Source of the DNA: Janthinobacterium sp. PC23-8
Lineage (GTDB): Bacteria; Pseudomonadota; Gammaproteobacteria; Burkholderiales; Burkholderiaceae_D
DNA length: 64,000 nt
Assembly (NCBI RefSeq): GCF_002250505.1
Contig: NZ_NJGY01000003.1
Span: 851,287-915,286, forward strand
Direction: 5' to 3'
Made by a program: the position numbers and the translations under genes. The stretch's first letter is position 1; each line of letters begins with the position of its first letter. The notes below the pieces were generated by a model. That model saw only the letters and a program-made list of their open reading frames with translations. It did no database searches and was not told where the DNA came from. Positions 35,901 to 44,793 of the stretch are shown here, piece after piece.

Positions 35901-36502
35901 GGGCGAAGGCAGAGATGAGGGTGGTGCCGGATGAGCGGGCCGATGCTGTGCCTGAGATGCAGTACGCCGGGCGTGCGCCAGTCGTTCCTGCGCAGTTCCC
36001 GACGCTCACGCGGCAAATGGAGTCAGGGCCGCAAGTTGCTGCGGGCGCAGTGGACGCCGATGCCTTCTTTGAGCCAGCCTATGACGGGAAACTGCGACAG
36101 CTGCTGGAGCAGATCGTCACGCTCGATGGTCCAGTGCGCGATACCGTGCTGGCACGACGGATTGCACGCGCACACGGTTGGCAGCGTACCGGTGCGCGTA
36201 TCCAGGAGCGAGTGTCGTCGCTTGCACTATCGTTTCTGCCATCTACGCAAGAGGATGTCGGCGTATTCTTCTGGGCTGCCGATCGCGGACCTGACTTGCC
36301 TGTCGTGTTCAATGGAGACGGCGATACTGGCCGCAGTGTTGAAGAAATCAGCATGGCTGAACTGACTTCCCTCGCGCAACTGGTAGCCGCAGACGGGTTG
36401 GCAGGCGACGGCGCGGTGGCGGCGATGGCCAAGCGACTAGGCATGCATCATGTGAGAACCTCCAGTCGCAAGCGGCTGGAGCAGGCGCTCGAGAATAGCT
36501 AA
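29939..36502 (+). CDS. DUF4011-helicase-Vsr/DUF559-DUF3320 anti-phage protein (HheA-like)
   Basis: 2187 residues from the ATG at 29939; a TTG at 29927 is possible. The DUF4011-type region includes LARWQRKLLDLSLRNNLLNFKNG near 395-420. SF1 helicase motifs follow: Walker A GPPGTGKSQTIANL near 712, Walker B VVFDEASQIPVWDA near 1562 with GDPKQLPPTAFFD, motif IV LSWHYRSRHESLIAFSN, motif V VQGDERDIIYFSITYG and motif VI NVAITRARQE near 1798. A Vsr/DUF559-like nuclease follows at ~1857-1960 (SPFEEAVAAAL, FRIDLGV, GVECDGATYH: catalytic E-D-ExD pattern intact), then DUF3320 at ~2045-2105. This single-gene architecture is that of the hhe defence system reported in screens of defence islands, recalled from the literature. 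The mechanism is unknown; unwinding plus cutting of foreign DNA is likely. Confidence 0.85.
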   Translation: MGKCVEQVENLAQQPVTAAPQYAIRISNAGKLNLADFQNSIPLLRELAIVNDSEHEITDLQLRLESFPPFLRPKTWTIDACQAKSVYGIMDCDVLLDGILLAKLTEAETSMITFTLLGKAGSAEESILASEARKVELLPRNQWGGLSHLPDLVAAFVQPNEPAIDRLLKQTAEVLRQAGKSAALDGYQGGAKRAWELTSGLWTAVAGIGLDYALPPASFEHRGQKVRGAAQVLDARIATCLDLTLLFCSALEQMGLNAVVIFTKGHAFAGVWLRQEEFSTVVVDDVTAIRKRVRLKELVLFETTLITARPAPSFTYAVERGAGQVAEEVEDQFELVVDIRRARMQRIKPLASGENQFAPSVDDVPLKTTAATFDDGAPELPDDLTLAAEAPVLDPKDRLARWQRKLLDLSLRNNLLNFKNGKKAMRLDAPEPGALEDLLSDGAPVRLLPRPDLMDGSDPRSQAIHEQRSREDVRREHALDALKRREVFVGVDEQELEARLVDLYRSARTVLQEGGANTLFLALGFLNWTRDDKAGQKYKAPLILIPVSLQRKSARSGFTLSLHEDEPRLNPTLIEMLRQDFQLNLGVLDGQLPQDAAGLDVGQIWRTVSHAVRDIKGWEVSDEVVLSSFSFAKYLMWVDLVQRTEQLRQSPVVRHLIDSPREPYPSTSAFPLARQLDAQFSPEKTFCPLPADSSQLSAVMAGAQGKDFVLIGPPGTGKSQTIANLIAQCLAEGKRVLFVSEKIAALDVVYRRLREVGLGEFCLELHSSKARKLDVITQLQRAWDAQGDVDPDEWRAQAIKLKRLRDELNRYVERLHHRHRNGLTIYKAIGIVVDGADVPKLALSWGAADAHDQAHVEQLREVTARLEVNAAAVGIHELLSGPLIAVGQPDWTPSWQQAFISAASSVVPCAEELQQAITGFENATNLAGLPTGRRARMAIADMVRVLPEAFDQQWGFVFRPDARELLGLLRDGCQLVARHRELSSQILPAWAESVVARCKKGLALLAERERVLSMLGKPWSADVVAELEDGVRMFDELAASESGLSVQYGEQIERLNVHQLQKGWMEAERSTWPLSWMRKRQLAKTLTDCVTGDGDADIVHDLPLLVRIRDLRVLIEKVAMGPVTEGVWTGLKTRPEFVRTALRFQQALEQASRQEAWDDQAFDSIENGRCGSLLAAELLRLRELRTLDAGIADLQALSAETGGLWKGPATQSHLLAAAMRFKVALRAVQESGTLQGEHDEVAASDCGPALAEDYQRLRQRDQLEDSLRAFDHLRVSAGGTWTGLNTRADHIERVATFHSVVLAAIANLAETPEDAGVLRQAFEQLVVDGNALLNPSGVFSDAGRRYHAAHDALQPVLASLGKNGVFNDGVAMQFNELPLMDLIACSKEIVAAEPRLKAWCAWRKVRLQAQSLSLAPLVDAMESGAVAPAEALRAFETNYSRWWLNRAVDNEPVIRSFVSVEHEKRVGDFRALDRQFTDLTRAWVRASLCAGMPRADEVTRASEWGVLRHEISKKKQHKPLRELIQSIPAALTKLAPCLLMSPLSIAQYLAADASAFDLVVFDEASQIPVWDAIGAMARGKQVVMVGDPKQLPPTAFFDRAESSSDDEEVEVDLESILDECMGANLPTMNLSWHYRSRHESLIAFSNHRYYGGSLVTFPSPVAQDRAVSFHHVVDGVYEKGGARINKDEAKALVADIIAKLCSPNFKETKLTIGVVTFNTEQMNLIEDLLDEERRKDPALEQYFSETELEPLFIKNLESVQGDERDIIYFSITYGPDLGGAISMNFGPMNRDGGERRLNVAITRARQELRVFSSLKAEQFDLSRTQSAGVRDLKHFLEFAERGPSALAEATKGSLGGFDSPFEEAVAAALASRGWQVHTQIGASSFRIDLGVVHPDAPGIYLCGVECDGATYHRSATARDRDMLREQVLRGLGWEIVRIWSTDWWVDRAGTLDKVHAMLARLLELSRAERDKAAAREAVEAEARHASDRAKAEMRVVPDERADAVPEMQYAGRAPVVPAQFPTLTRQMESGPQVAAGAVDADAFFEPAYDGKLRQLLEQIVTLDGPVRDTVLARRIARAHGWQRTGARIQERVSSLALSFLPSTQEDVGVFFWAADRGPDLPVVFNGDGDTGRSVEEISMAELTSLAQLVAADGLAGDGAVAAMAKRLGMHHVRTSSRKRLEQALENS

Positions 36503-36573
36503 GCAGGATTTTATCCTGATCGCAGCAAAAGTATGGCTATTTTTCTGTCCATATTTTTGCTCTCCTATTATAT

Positions 36574-36602
36574 GTCTTATATAAGACTTGTTAGGGTATA
36601 AT
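36574..36602 (+). promoter_or_regulatory. acnB promoter with palindromic operator
   Basis: TATAAT at 36597-36602 is a perfect -10 box. The 14-bp perfect palindrome GTCTTATATAAGAC (36574-36587) sits exactly where the -35 box would be. The -35 element itself is poor, so the palindrome bound by a regulator probably controls acnB. The leader is ~55-60 nt to the ATG at 36667. Confidence 0.6.
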
Positions 36603-36666
36603 GAAGGTTCAAACAGGCGGCCAGGCGGCCGCCGCTTCTGCAATCAACCTTGATCGAGAGTATTTC

Positions 36667-39258
36667 ATGCTAGCTGCTTATCGCAATCACGTCGCCGAAC
36701 GCGCCGCCCTTGGTATTCCTCCGCTGCCGCTGTCGGCGGCCCAGACCACGGACCTGATCGACCTGCTGTTGAACCCGCCAGCCGGGGAAGAGCAGTTCCT
36801 GGTCGACCTGCTCACCCACCGCGTGCCGGCCGGCGTCGATGATGCCGCCAAGGTCAAATGCGCTTTCCTGGCCAGCGTTGCCAAGGGCACGGAAACGTCG
36901 CCGCTGATTTCGCGCGAACTGGCGACGCAGCTGTTGGGCACCATGCTGGGCGGCTTCAATATCAAGCCGATGATCGACCTGCTGGACGATCCGGTGGTCG
37001 GCGCGGTGGCTGCCGAAGGCCTGAAGAAAACCCTGCTGATGTTCGACTATTTCCACGACGTCAAGGAACTGGCCGACAAGGGCAGCGCGCGCGCCATCGA
37101 AGTGGTGCAATCGTGGGCCGATGCCGAGTGGTTCACCTCGCGTCCGGAAGTGCCGCAAAGCCTGACCATCACCGTGTTCAAGGTCACCGGCGAAACCAAT
37201 ACCGACGACCTGTCGCCGGCGCCGGACGCCACCACGCGCCCCGACATTCCGCTGCACGCGCTGGCCATGCTGAAAAACCCGCGTGCCGGCATCAACCCGG
37301 AAGAGCCGGGCAAGATCGGCCCCTTGAAACAGCTCGAAGCGCTGAAAGCCAAGGGCCACCTGGTGGCCTATGTGGGCGACGTGGTCGGCACCGGTTCCTC
37401 GCGCAAATCGGCCACCAACTCGGTGCTGTGGTTTACCGGCGAAGACATTCCTTTTATTCCGAACAAGCGTTTCGGCGGCGTCTGCCTGGGCACCAAGATC
37501 GCGCCGATCTTCTACAACACCATGGAAGACGCCGGCGCGCTGCCGATCGAACTCGATGTCACGCAAATGGACATGGGCGACGTGGTCGAACTGCGTCCTT
37601 ACGAAGGCAAGGCGCTGAAAAACGGCCAGGTCATCGCCGAATTCACGGTCAAGTCCGAAGTGCTGTTCGATGAAGTGCGCGCCGGTGGCCGCATTCCCCT
37701 GATCATCGGCCGCGGCCTGACCGCCAAGGCGCGCGAATCGCTGGGCCTGGGCACGTCGTCGCTGTTCCGCCTGCCGCAAAACCCGGTCGACAGCGGCCGT
37801 GGCTACTCGCTGGCGCAAAAAATGGTTGGCCGCGCCTGCGGCCTGCCGGAAGGCACCGGCATCCGTCCGGGCACCTACTGCGAACCGAAGATGACCACCG
37901 TCGGCTCGCAAGACACCACCGGCCCGATGACCCGTGACGAACTGAAAGACCTGGCCTGCCTGGGCTTTTCGGCCGACCTGGTGATGCAGTCGTTCTGCCA
38001 CACCGCCGCCTACCCGAAAGTGGTGGACGTCAAGATGCACCGCGAACTGCCGACCTTTATTGAAAACCGCGGCGGCGTGGCCCTGCGTCCGGGCGATGGC
38101 GTGATCCACTCGTGGCTGAACCGCCTGTTGATGCCCGACACGGTCGGCACCGGCGGCGACTCGCACACCCGTTTCCCGATCGGCATTTCCTTCCCGGCCG
38201 GTTCCGGCCTGGTGGCGTTTGCCGCCGCCACCGGCGTGATGCCGCTCGATATGCCTGAATCGGTGCTGGTGCGCTTCAAGGGCACCATGCAGCCTGGCGT
38301 GACCTTGCGCGACCTGGTCAACGCGATTCCGCTGTACGCCATCCGCCAGGGCATGCTGACGGTCGACAAACAGGGCAAGAAGAACATCTTCTCCGGCCGC
38401 ATCCTGGAAATCGAAGGCCTGCCAGACCTGAAGGTCGAGCAAGCATTCGAGCTGTCCGACGCATCGGCCGAACGCTCGGCCGCCGGCTGCACCGTGCACC
38501 TCGATCAAGCGCCGATCATCGAGTACATGACCTCGAACATCACCCTGATGAAGTGGATGATCGCCAACGGCTACCTCGACCAGCGCACGCTGGAGCGCCG
38601 CATCCGCGCCATGGAAGCCTGGCTGGCCAACCCGCAACTGCTGGCACCGGACGCCGATGCGGAATACGCCGCCGTCATCGAGATCGACCTGGCCGACATC
38701 CATGAGCCTATCGTGGCCTGCCCGAACGATCCGGACGACGTCAAAACCCTGGCCGAAGTGGCTGGCGCCAAGATCGACGACGTGTTCGTCGGTTCGTGCA
38801 TGACCAATATCGGCCACTTCCGCGCAGCTTCCAAAGTGCTGGAAAACAAGACCGACATCCCGGTGCGCCTGTGGATCGCGCCACCGACCAAGATGGACCA
38901 GCAGGTGCTGACGGCCGAAGGCCACTACGGCAGCCTGGGCCGCACTGGTGCGCGCATGGAAATGCCGGGCTGTTCGCTGTGCATGGGCAACCAGGCGCAG
39001 ATCCGCAAGGGCGCCACGGTAATGTCGACGTCGACGCGCAACTTCCCGAACCGCCTCGGCATCGAAACCAATGTCTACCTCGGCTCGGCCGAACTGGCCG
39101 CCGTGTGCTCCTTGCTGGGCCGCATTCCGACCAAAGAGGAATACATGTCGCATATCGGCGTGATTGCCGACAATGCCGCCGACATCTACCGCTACATGAA
39201 CTTCGACAAGATCGAAGCATTCCGTTCTGTGGCCGATACGGTGCAGGTTCCAGCGTAA
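36667..39258 (+). CDS. acnB: Aconitate hydratase B
   Basis: 863 residues, the usual AcnB size. The start [22 protein letters not shown] is the family's conserved N-terminus, which fixes the ATG at 36667 rather than the longer frame from 36601. The HEAT-like N-terminal domain is followed by the swivel domain and then the three cluster domains. Iron-sulfur ligands are in [13 protein letters not shown] GCSLCMGNQ (two Cys) and in [12 protein letters not shown]. The enzyme interconverts citrate and isocitrate in the TCA cycle in the cytoplasm. It lies between the helicase and Wadjet modules, with its own promoter and a strong terminator. Confidence 0.97.
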   Translation: MLAAYRNHVAERAALGIPPLPLSAAQTTDLIDLLLNPPAGEEQFLVDLLTHRVPAGVDDAAKVKCAFLASVAKGTETSPLISRELATQLLGTMLGGFNIKPMIDLLDDPVVGAVAAEGLKKTLLMFDYFHDVKELADKGSARAIEVVQSWADAEWFTSRPEVPQSLTITVFKVTGETNTDDLSPAPDATTRPDIPLHALAMLKNPRAGINPEEPGKIGPLKQLEALKAKGHLVAYVGDVVGTGSSRKSATNSVLWFTGEDIPFIPNKRFGGVCLGTKIAPIFYNTMEDAGALPIELDVTQMDMGDVVELRPYEGKALKNGQVIAEFTVKSEVLFDEVRAGGRIPLIIGRGLTAKARESLGLGTSSLFRLPQNPVDSGRGYSLAQKMVGRACGLPEGTGIRPGTYCEPKMTTVGSQDTTGPMTRDELKDLACLGFSADLVMQSFCHTAAYPKVVDVKMHRELPTFIENRGGVALRPGDGVIHSWLNRLLMPDTVGTGGDSHTRFPIGISFPAGSGLVAFAAATGVMPLDMPESVLVRFKGTMQPGVTLRDLVNAIPLYAIRQGMLTVDKQGKKNIFSGRILEIEGLPDLKVEQAFELSDASAERSAAGCTVHLDQAPIIEYMTSNITLMKWMIANGYLDQRTLERRIRAMEAWLANPQLLAPDADAEYAAVIEIDLADIHEPIVACPNDPDDVKTLAEVAGAKIDDVFVGSCMTNIGHFRAASKVLENKTDIPVRLWIAPPTKMDQQVLTAEGHYGSLGRTGARMEMPGCSLCMGNQAQIRKGATVMSTSTRNFPNRLGIETNVYLGSAELAAVCSLLGRIPTKEEYMSHIGVIADNAADIYRYMNFDKIEAFRSVADTVQVPA

Positions 39259-39277
39259 GGCTGAGTGACTGAACTGA

Positions 39278-39313
39278 CCCCGGCAAGCTAGCAACGGCTT
39301 GCCGGGGTTTTTT
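39278..39313 (+). terminator. Rho-independent terminator after acnB
   Basis: An 11-bp perfect stem, CCCCGGCAAGC with GCTTGCCGGGG, has an 8-nt loop and is followed by TTTTTT. It begins 20 bp after the acnB stop. It could slow transcription from the convergent Wadjet operon as well, but the T-run supports the plus strand only. Confidence 0.92.
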
Positions 39314-39371
39314 GTAATATGCTTTCAGTCAGACCGACTTTTCTCGTTCACCTGCTCTCGTCGTGTCGATA

Positions 39372-40619
39372 TCAACGGCTGGTCACCAGCGTGCCAGACT
39401 GATCGAGATCATGCATCAGGTATTCGGCCACCAGTTCTTCGTCGATCGCCCGTCGAGCGTTTTGCATGCCCGAAGTCAGCTGCTCATCCCACAGGCAAAG
39501 AACCGTCACCTCTGGCAGCAAGCGGCACTGCCCTTGCACCAGATCCAATGCGGCGGCGTAATCGGCTGCGCCAAAGCGCCAAGGTCTGGCACCGTGCTCA
39601 CGCAGCATGTGATTGCCGATATGGATGCCTGGCCAATCAAAATCGCCATGGTAGTACAAATTGGCTCCGGTGCGCGTCAGCTGGTTCAACAAAGTACGCT
39701 GGGCTGCAGACGGCATGCCGTCGGTGCAGACCAGTGGTGCGCATCGGCTGCCGAGGCAGTCGGCGGCGATGGCCAACAAGTTGGGATTTTCGCAAACGAA
39801 GACTTTGCAGTCCTGTACGGCGTAGCGGGGAGTAGCGCGCAGCAGGTTACGCAAGGACAAATATCCTGGCTCTCCCGGGATGCCGATGCCAGGCAGATTG
39901 AGGAACAGGGCAGGGCGGGCCAGTTCATTCACCAGTACCTGGGCACTTGCCCATAATTCACGATTGCTTGCACTTGCATCTTCAACGCCTTCCTGCGCCG
40001 ATTGATATGGGAGATTCCGTGACTGTCTCAGCGCGGCCAGTACCAGTGTTGCCACCGGACGGCCGTCGTCTAGAGCATGGGCGTCTCCCAACGATATTGC
40101 GGCAAGTTGCGCGCGTGTGATTCCCGCTGCTGGCAAACGCCGCAGTACCGTGTGCACCTCCTTTAGCAAGCGCGCCGCGCTGGCATGTTTTGGCCCCGCG
40201 AGGCGTTTTAGCAGGCGCAGCCCACTTGATGTATTCAATAAGGAGCTCAGTGCTGGATGATCTTGGTCGTCGATTAATTGTTGCCAACCGGCGTGTATGG
40301 CTGCGCGCACGCCGGCACGATCGATGATGGGACCATCGATCGCTTCCAGGGCCGCGCGCAAGGAAGCGCATACTCCAGCCCTTTGCAATGCGAGGTCTAT
40401 CATCGGCACATCGATTTGCATCGACGCAGAGAAACGTGAAGAGCTGCCTTGCAATGCTGCCAGCGCGGCGTGTTCGACTTGTGTTAGATCCACGATGCGG
40501 AACGCGGGCATCGGTATTTCTGCGGCCATCCGTTCATAGCGTTGTCGCAAACGCTTGCGTAGCGGTGCGAGCGACTCGCCGCCGAGCAGGCGTGCCAGGC
40601 GTGGTTCAAGGCATGTCAT
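39372..40619 (-). CDS. jetD: Wadjet JetD nuclease subunit (TIGR02679 / DUF2399, TOPRIM)
   Basis: 415 residues. The C-terminal TOPRIM-like DUF2399 region shows VFVCENPNLLAIAAD near 270 (catalytic Glu) and YYHGDFDWPGIHIGN near 325 (the DxD metal pair), so the nuclease site is complete. The N-terminal part contains a winged-helix/arm domain typical of JetD. In characterised Wadjet systems JetD is the nuclease that cuts closed circular plasmid DNA after the SMC-like JetABC motor has extruded it. It is the last gene of the operon; the start overlaps jetC by 14 bp. Confidence 0.88.
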   Translation of the reverse strand: MTCLEPRLARLLGGESLAPLRKRLRQRYERMAAEIPMPAFRIVDLTQVEHAALAALQGSSSRFSASMQIDVPMIDLALQRAGVCASLRAALEAIDGPIIDRAGVRAAIHAGWQQLIDDQDHPALSSLLNTSSGLRLLKRLAGPKHASAARLLKEVHTVLRRLPAAGITRAQLAAISLGDAHALDDGRPVATLVLAALRQSRNLPYQSAQEGVEDASASNRELWASAQVLVNELARPALFLNLPGIGIPGEPGYLSLRNLLRATPRYAVQDCKVFVCENPNLLAIAADCLGSRCAPLVCTDGMPSAAQRTLLNQLTRTGANLYYHGDFDWPGIHIGNHMLREHGARPWRFGAADYAAALDLVQGQCRLLPEVTVLCLWDEQLTSGMQNARRAIDEELVAEYLMHDLDQSGTLVTSR

Positions 40620-43600
40620 TTGGCATATCCTTGCCAGCGGCTAGCTGTCCTGGTTTGTCCGTTGTTTCAAATCGGCGGTCGGGATCGTCGTGGTGCGTAC
40701 GAGCCCGGCCATCCCACGTCCAGCGCGAGACATGGACGGCATCGATGCCTTCGCGCCGCTGCAGCTGGCAGATAGCGACGCCTGGCAGTTCGGCATAACA
40801 TGCCCATTCGCGCTCGCTGGTGATGACGAAGTCCAGATCGAATTCACGGATCAGCCCCATGCAGTTGGCCCGCGCGGCATCGTCAATGCCGGCGAAAGCT
40901 TCATCGAGCAACACCAGACGGGGCGCATGCGGGTTGCCCCCTTGTGTGTAGTAGCTCGACACGGCGGCGAACAGGGGAACCGTCAACCCCAGCGCACGTT
41001 CGCCGCTGGAGGCAGGACCGGACAGTGTGCGCCACTGATTATCCTGCCACCGCATCACACGGAAACGGTGCCAGCGCCGATAATCGAGCGCACGCGTAAG
41101 CTGATCGAGCAGACTGCCGTCGCCCAGGTCGTCGGAACGGCTGCGTTCGATGCTGATACGTTGATGCAGCATGTCGCCGATCACGCTGCGGTCCTCGGCC
41201 GACCAAAGGTCGGTACTGGTGTTGAGTAGCCTTTTGCGTGCCGCCTCCAGGCCGACCGGCGCGCCCTGCGTACCTTCCTGTAAAGGTTCCCATTTCAAGC
41301 GAAATCGTACGCCGGTTGAGGTCGGCCGTTTTTCCAATTCTTCGTTGATCGCCGCAACTTGCCGCTCCGCGTCCTGCAACAGCTTTTGAATCGCTGCCGC
41401 GATCTCCGCTTGCAAATGATTTTCCAGCACTTTGCGCTCTTCGGCCGTCAACAGCGCGCGCCGTTGCTCGATTTCAGCCTGCAATCGTGTGCTGAGCTGG
41501 TCCGGCCGTTCTGGGCGGTTCTGATAGACGATGGTGACGATCAGGCCATAATCGCTGGTGTCTCCCAGTGCCTGGTGGCCCAAGGCGCTGAGTGCTCTGC
41601 CGAGTTCGCTGTAGTCATGCGATATCTGGTTTTGCACGCGGTTCCAGGTGTCCTCATCGTCCTTGATGCTATTCAGTCGCTGCTCGGTATTGCGTGCCAG
41701 TGTCAGCGCCGGATCAATGGTCCAGGCGGTGTTGGTATCGGGAATATCGTCATCCGGCATGGCCACCGCCAACAGGCCTGTCGCCGCAAATTGCTGCAGT
41801 TTCACAATGGCATCCTGGCGCGCCGACAATCGGTCCGCCAGTAACGCTTGAGCAGCCTGGATTTTTTGGTCGTTACGACCGCGTTCTTCACTTGCGAGCC
41901 GGTAGGTTTCACGGCATCGCTTGTCGAGTTTCTCTCCGTCCCTCACCTGATCACGGGTATCTTGGAGGCGGCTTTGCAATTGCTGTACCTGCACGCCTAC
42001 GGAAGCCAACAATGTTTCATGCCGGATGCGCGCTTCCTGAGCCTCGGCATCGCGCTCAGCCGATGCCTGGACAGCGGATTCGGCGTCAAGCCGTGCTTCG
42101 TCCTGTCGAATCTGCTGATTTTCCAGTTCGGTCATCGTCTGCCGCATTTCTCGAATGCCCTGAAACAGGTCAGACAGTGTATTCGCCAGTCTTTGCAGGT
42201 TGTCACCGACCGCTTTCAACACGTCGATGGTGGCAGGCAAGTGCAGGTCGGCGGCATCGCGGGCCAGGTCCTGACGAGTCATCTCCAGTTTTTTCAGGGC
42301 CAGCGATACCAGCCGGGTCGCCTGTTCGAGTCGTGTCCTTGCCATATTGAACTCGCGTGACCGGCTGATTGCTTCGGCATGGGCGTTGCGCAGCAAGTCA
42401 TCGGTGGGTGCATTGCGCCATTCATCAAGTGCCTGCTGGCGCTGCCGTGCAAATTGCGCGAAGCGTTGCTCCAGCAGCGACAGTTCATTATCGATCTGGG
42501 TACACCTGTGTGCGATATCTTCAAGCCGGTGCTGGCGGGCTGCCGCACGGGCAGCATGGCCGATATGGATTGCTTCCGGCTTGGACCAGTCACCGGCAAG
42601 GGCACCGAGCCGGAAACGGCCATCGTATGATATCCAGGCCTCGGTATCGCCGGTATCGTTGGTGTTGCAAGCGATACCTTCGAGCAGGCGGCATACCGTT
42701 GACGCCGAGATGGGAGCGTTGGCGCTGTGCAAGTGGTCTGCAGCCTGCAGGCACGCTGCTAGTGACTGCGCTTGGGGGGGCCGTTCCAGCCAGAATGTAT
42801 CGTGCAGAACAGTTTCGTTTTTTTCGTTGAATACCTTTCCGTCTGGCATCACCCAAGCGTCGAGCAAACCGGCAGCCTGCAGCGCCGCTTCGATGCCGGC
42901 TTGCGAGTTGGCATTGAGCGTATCGCGAAAATCGACCAGTTGCCACAAGGGCGCGCCACTCTTGCCGTCGCGTGCTTTGGTCGTTCGGTATGGGGACGCT
43001 GGCGGCGCCGTGTCCCCGCCAGCCGCGAGGCGCTGGCTTTCGCTTTGCAAGGTGAAGCGTTCGTCCAGCAATAACTGCCTTATGTTGGTCAAGTCCGCGT
43101 GAGTTCGAGCGTGGCGGTCACTGGTCATTTGCTGGGCGCTAAGCAATGCCAGGCGTGCCGGGTTTTCGCCTTGGGGATTGGTTACCCATGTTGCCAAGGA
43201 TTCAAGAAAATCCTCGGGTGTGTCGGGTTGCAGTTGCTGCAGGCTGTCAAAGTGCGATTGCCAGCGATCGATCACATTGCTGCCTTCTTGCTCTACTTGC
43301 AGATCTGCTTGCGTGCGTTGTTCACTGGCGATGTTGACTTCCTCCTGCCGCTCGCCGTGGGCTTGCAGTTGCTGGCGCCAGGTTTGTTCGGCACGCTCGA
43401 CGTCGCCGCAGCGTCGCTGTATCAGTACGATCTGTTCGCGCCGTGTTGCAACCGCATGGCGCAGCTCGTCATGCGCGCCATCGATGGCTTGCGTCGCCAT
43501 TGCCGCCAAGGCGTAAAGGTCAAGGGCAAGCAGCGGGTTTTCCGTGCACGGCTTCGCTATTCCCGCGCCCTCGGCCGTGCTGGTGATGATTTCACGCGTT

Positions 43601-44793
43601 ATGGCCAGTTGCCGCTCGGTTTCTTCGACGCGTGAGGCGCGTGACGAGCTGGCATCGGCTTCTCGCACCAGCCGTGCCTGTGCTTGAACAAGATTTTTCT
43701 GTGCCTCGATTGCTGCCTTCTGACGGGCCTGTGCGTCGCGCAAAGCGAGTTCAAGCCGCTTGGCATCTGCGGTAGTCGGGTCATCGAGTAATTGTTCAAG
43801 CGCAATCCGGCTGGCCGAAAGTACTTTTTCTGCCTGATCGCATGCCGTTTTTGCCTCCAGCTCGTTCGCCTGTGCAGCTTCCAGTGCCTCACGTCCGTCG
43901 TTCAAGCTCCGACTGGCCTTGTCGAAACCGGTCTGCGCAGCGCGCAGCAGGCCGGCCTGACGCCTGGCCTGGGTTGAAGCATAGACTTTGTAGCGTTGGT
44001 TGAACTGGCCAACCGCACGCTCCAGTGCTTCGTATTCCGTCAGTTCTTGCCGATATTCATCGAGCTGGTTCAGTGCCTCAGCGACATCGGTCAACAATTC
44101 GGACGACATCGGCGGCAGCGCCTCCGTCAAGGCGTTTGACAGGCTGGCCTCGTCCGGCTTCTTCGACAACTGTGGCTGGCGTAGCTGGATCAAGGTGTCC
44201 ATCAGAGCCGCGTAGCGCACCGCGCCCAAATGGAACAGCCGTTCGTCGACTGCGCGGCGATAAACCTGTGCCGTTTCGTACACCTGGCCATGCCCTGCGA
44301 GTTTCTCTCGCAAGCGTTCTTTGGTCAGTACCACGCGCTGTGTACTGGTCAGCCACACATCCTGGCCGATGCGCTTGCCGTCGAGCATGAAAAACCAGCT
44401 CTCCACCTGGGGACGTGCTGCCGCAGCGAGCATGCCGCAGCCGAGGGTCAGATATTCGGGTATGTCATGCTCGGACATGCGTCCGAACTCTATCCAGGTA
44501 TAGCCCATGCGGCGCTCATGACGGCCGAGAAGCAGGTTCCAGGCCATTTTTTTCCCAGAGTCACCATCGGGTTCGATGCGTGATGACTTCAGTTGGGCGT
44601 CAAATAAAAAGGGTAGGGTCAGCGACAATACCTTGGATTTACCAGTACCATTGTTGCCACGCAATAGCAAGTGGCCATCGCGAAACCAGAATTCCTCGCT
44701 ATCGTAATGAAAAAGCTCGACGACGCCGATGCGCAGCGGCTGCCAGCGAATACGGACGGGTACCGGCAACGCCGGTTTGTCAGATAAGCTCAT
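40606..44793 (-). CDS. jetC: Wadjet JetC SMC-like ATPase (TIGR02680)
   Basis: 1395 residues. Walker A GNNGTGKS is at 46-53, preceded by HYDSEEFWFRDGHLLL. Two very long coiled-coil arms (about 270-1120, rich in Gln, Glu, Arg and Ala) flank a hinge-like central globular part near 560-720. The C-terminal head has the ABC signature SSGERALGLTV near 1260 and Walker B RLVLLDEAFAGIDD near 1293. All ATPase motifs appear intact. This is the loop-extruding motor of the plasmid-restriction complex. It overlaps jetB by 14 bp upstream and jetD by 14 bp downstream, giving a tightly coupled operon. Confidence 0.92.
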   Translation of the reverse strand: MSLSDKPALPVPVRIRWQPLRIGVVELFHYDSEEFWFRDGHLLLRGNNGTGKSKVLSLTLPFLFDAQLKSSRIEPDGDSGKKMAWNLLLGRHERRMGYTWIEFGRMSEHDIPEYLTLGCGMLAAAARPQVESWFFMLDGKRIGQDVWLTSTQRVVLTKERLREKLAGHGQVYETAQVYRRAVDERLFHLGAVRYAALMDTLIQLRQPQLSKKPDEASLSNALTEALPPMSSELLTDVAEALNQLDEYRQELTEYEALERAVGQFNQRYKVYASTQARRQAGLLRAAQTGFDKASRSLNDGREALEAAQANELEAKTACDQAEKVLSASRIALEQLLDDPTTADAKRLELALRDAQARQKAAIEAQKNLVQAQARLVREADASSSRASRVEETERQLAITREIITSTAEGAGIAKPCTENPLLALDLYALAAMATQAIDGAHDELRHAVATRREQIVLIQRRCGDVERAEQTWRQQLQAHGERQEEVNIASEQRTQADLQVEQEGSNVIDRWQSHFDSLQQLQPDTPEDFLESLATWVTNPQGENPARLALLSAQQMTSDRHARTHADLTNIRQLLLDERFTLQSESQRLAAGGDTAPPASPYRTTKARDGKSGAPLWQLVDFRDTLNANSQAGIEAALQAAGLLDAWVMPDGKVFNEKNETVLHDTFWLERPPQAQSLAACLQAADHLHSANAPISASTVCRLLEGIACNTNDTGDTEAWISYDGRFRLGALAGDWSKPEAIHIGHAARAAARQHRLEDIAHRCTQIDNELSLLEQRFAQFARQRQQALDEWRNAPTDDLLRNAHAEAISRSREFNMARTRLEQATRLVSLALKKLEMTRQDLARDAADLHLPATIDVLKAVGDNLQRLANTLSDLFQGIREMRQTMTELENQQIRQDEARLDAESAVQASAERDAEAQEARIRHETLLASVGVQVQQLQSRLQDTRDQVRDGEKLDKRCRETYRLASEERGRNDQKIQAAQALLADRLSARQDAIVKLQQFAATGLLAVAMPDDDIPDTNTAWTIDPALTLARNTEQRLNSIKDDEDTWNRVQNQISHDYSELGRALSALGHQALGDTSDYGLIVTIVYQNRPERPDQLSTRLQAEIEQRRALLTAEERKVLENHLQAEIAAAIQKLLQDAERQVAAINEELEKRPTSTGVRFRLKWEPLQEGTQGAPVGLEAARKRLLNTSTDLWSAEDRSVIGDMLHQRISIERSRSDDLGDGSLLDQLTRALDYRRWHRFRVMRWQDNQWRTLSGPASSGERALGLTVPLFAAVSSYYTQGGNPHAPRLVLLDEAFAGIDDAARANCMGLIREFDLDFVITSEREWACYAELPGVAICQLQRREGIDAVHVSRWTWDGRARTHHDDPDRRFETTDKPGQLAAGKDMPNDMP

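Noticed and set aside
36670..39294. 874-codon open frame antisense to acnB
   Set aside because: It mirrors the codon pattern of acnB in GC-rich DNA and its translation is low-complexity (His, Arg, Gly, Gln) without any domain.
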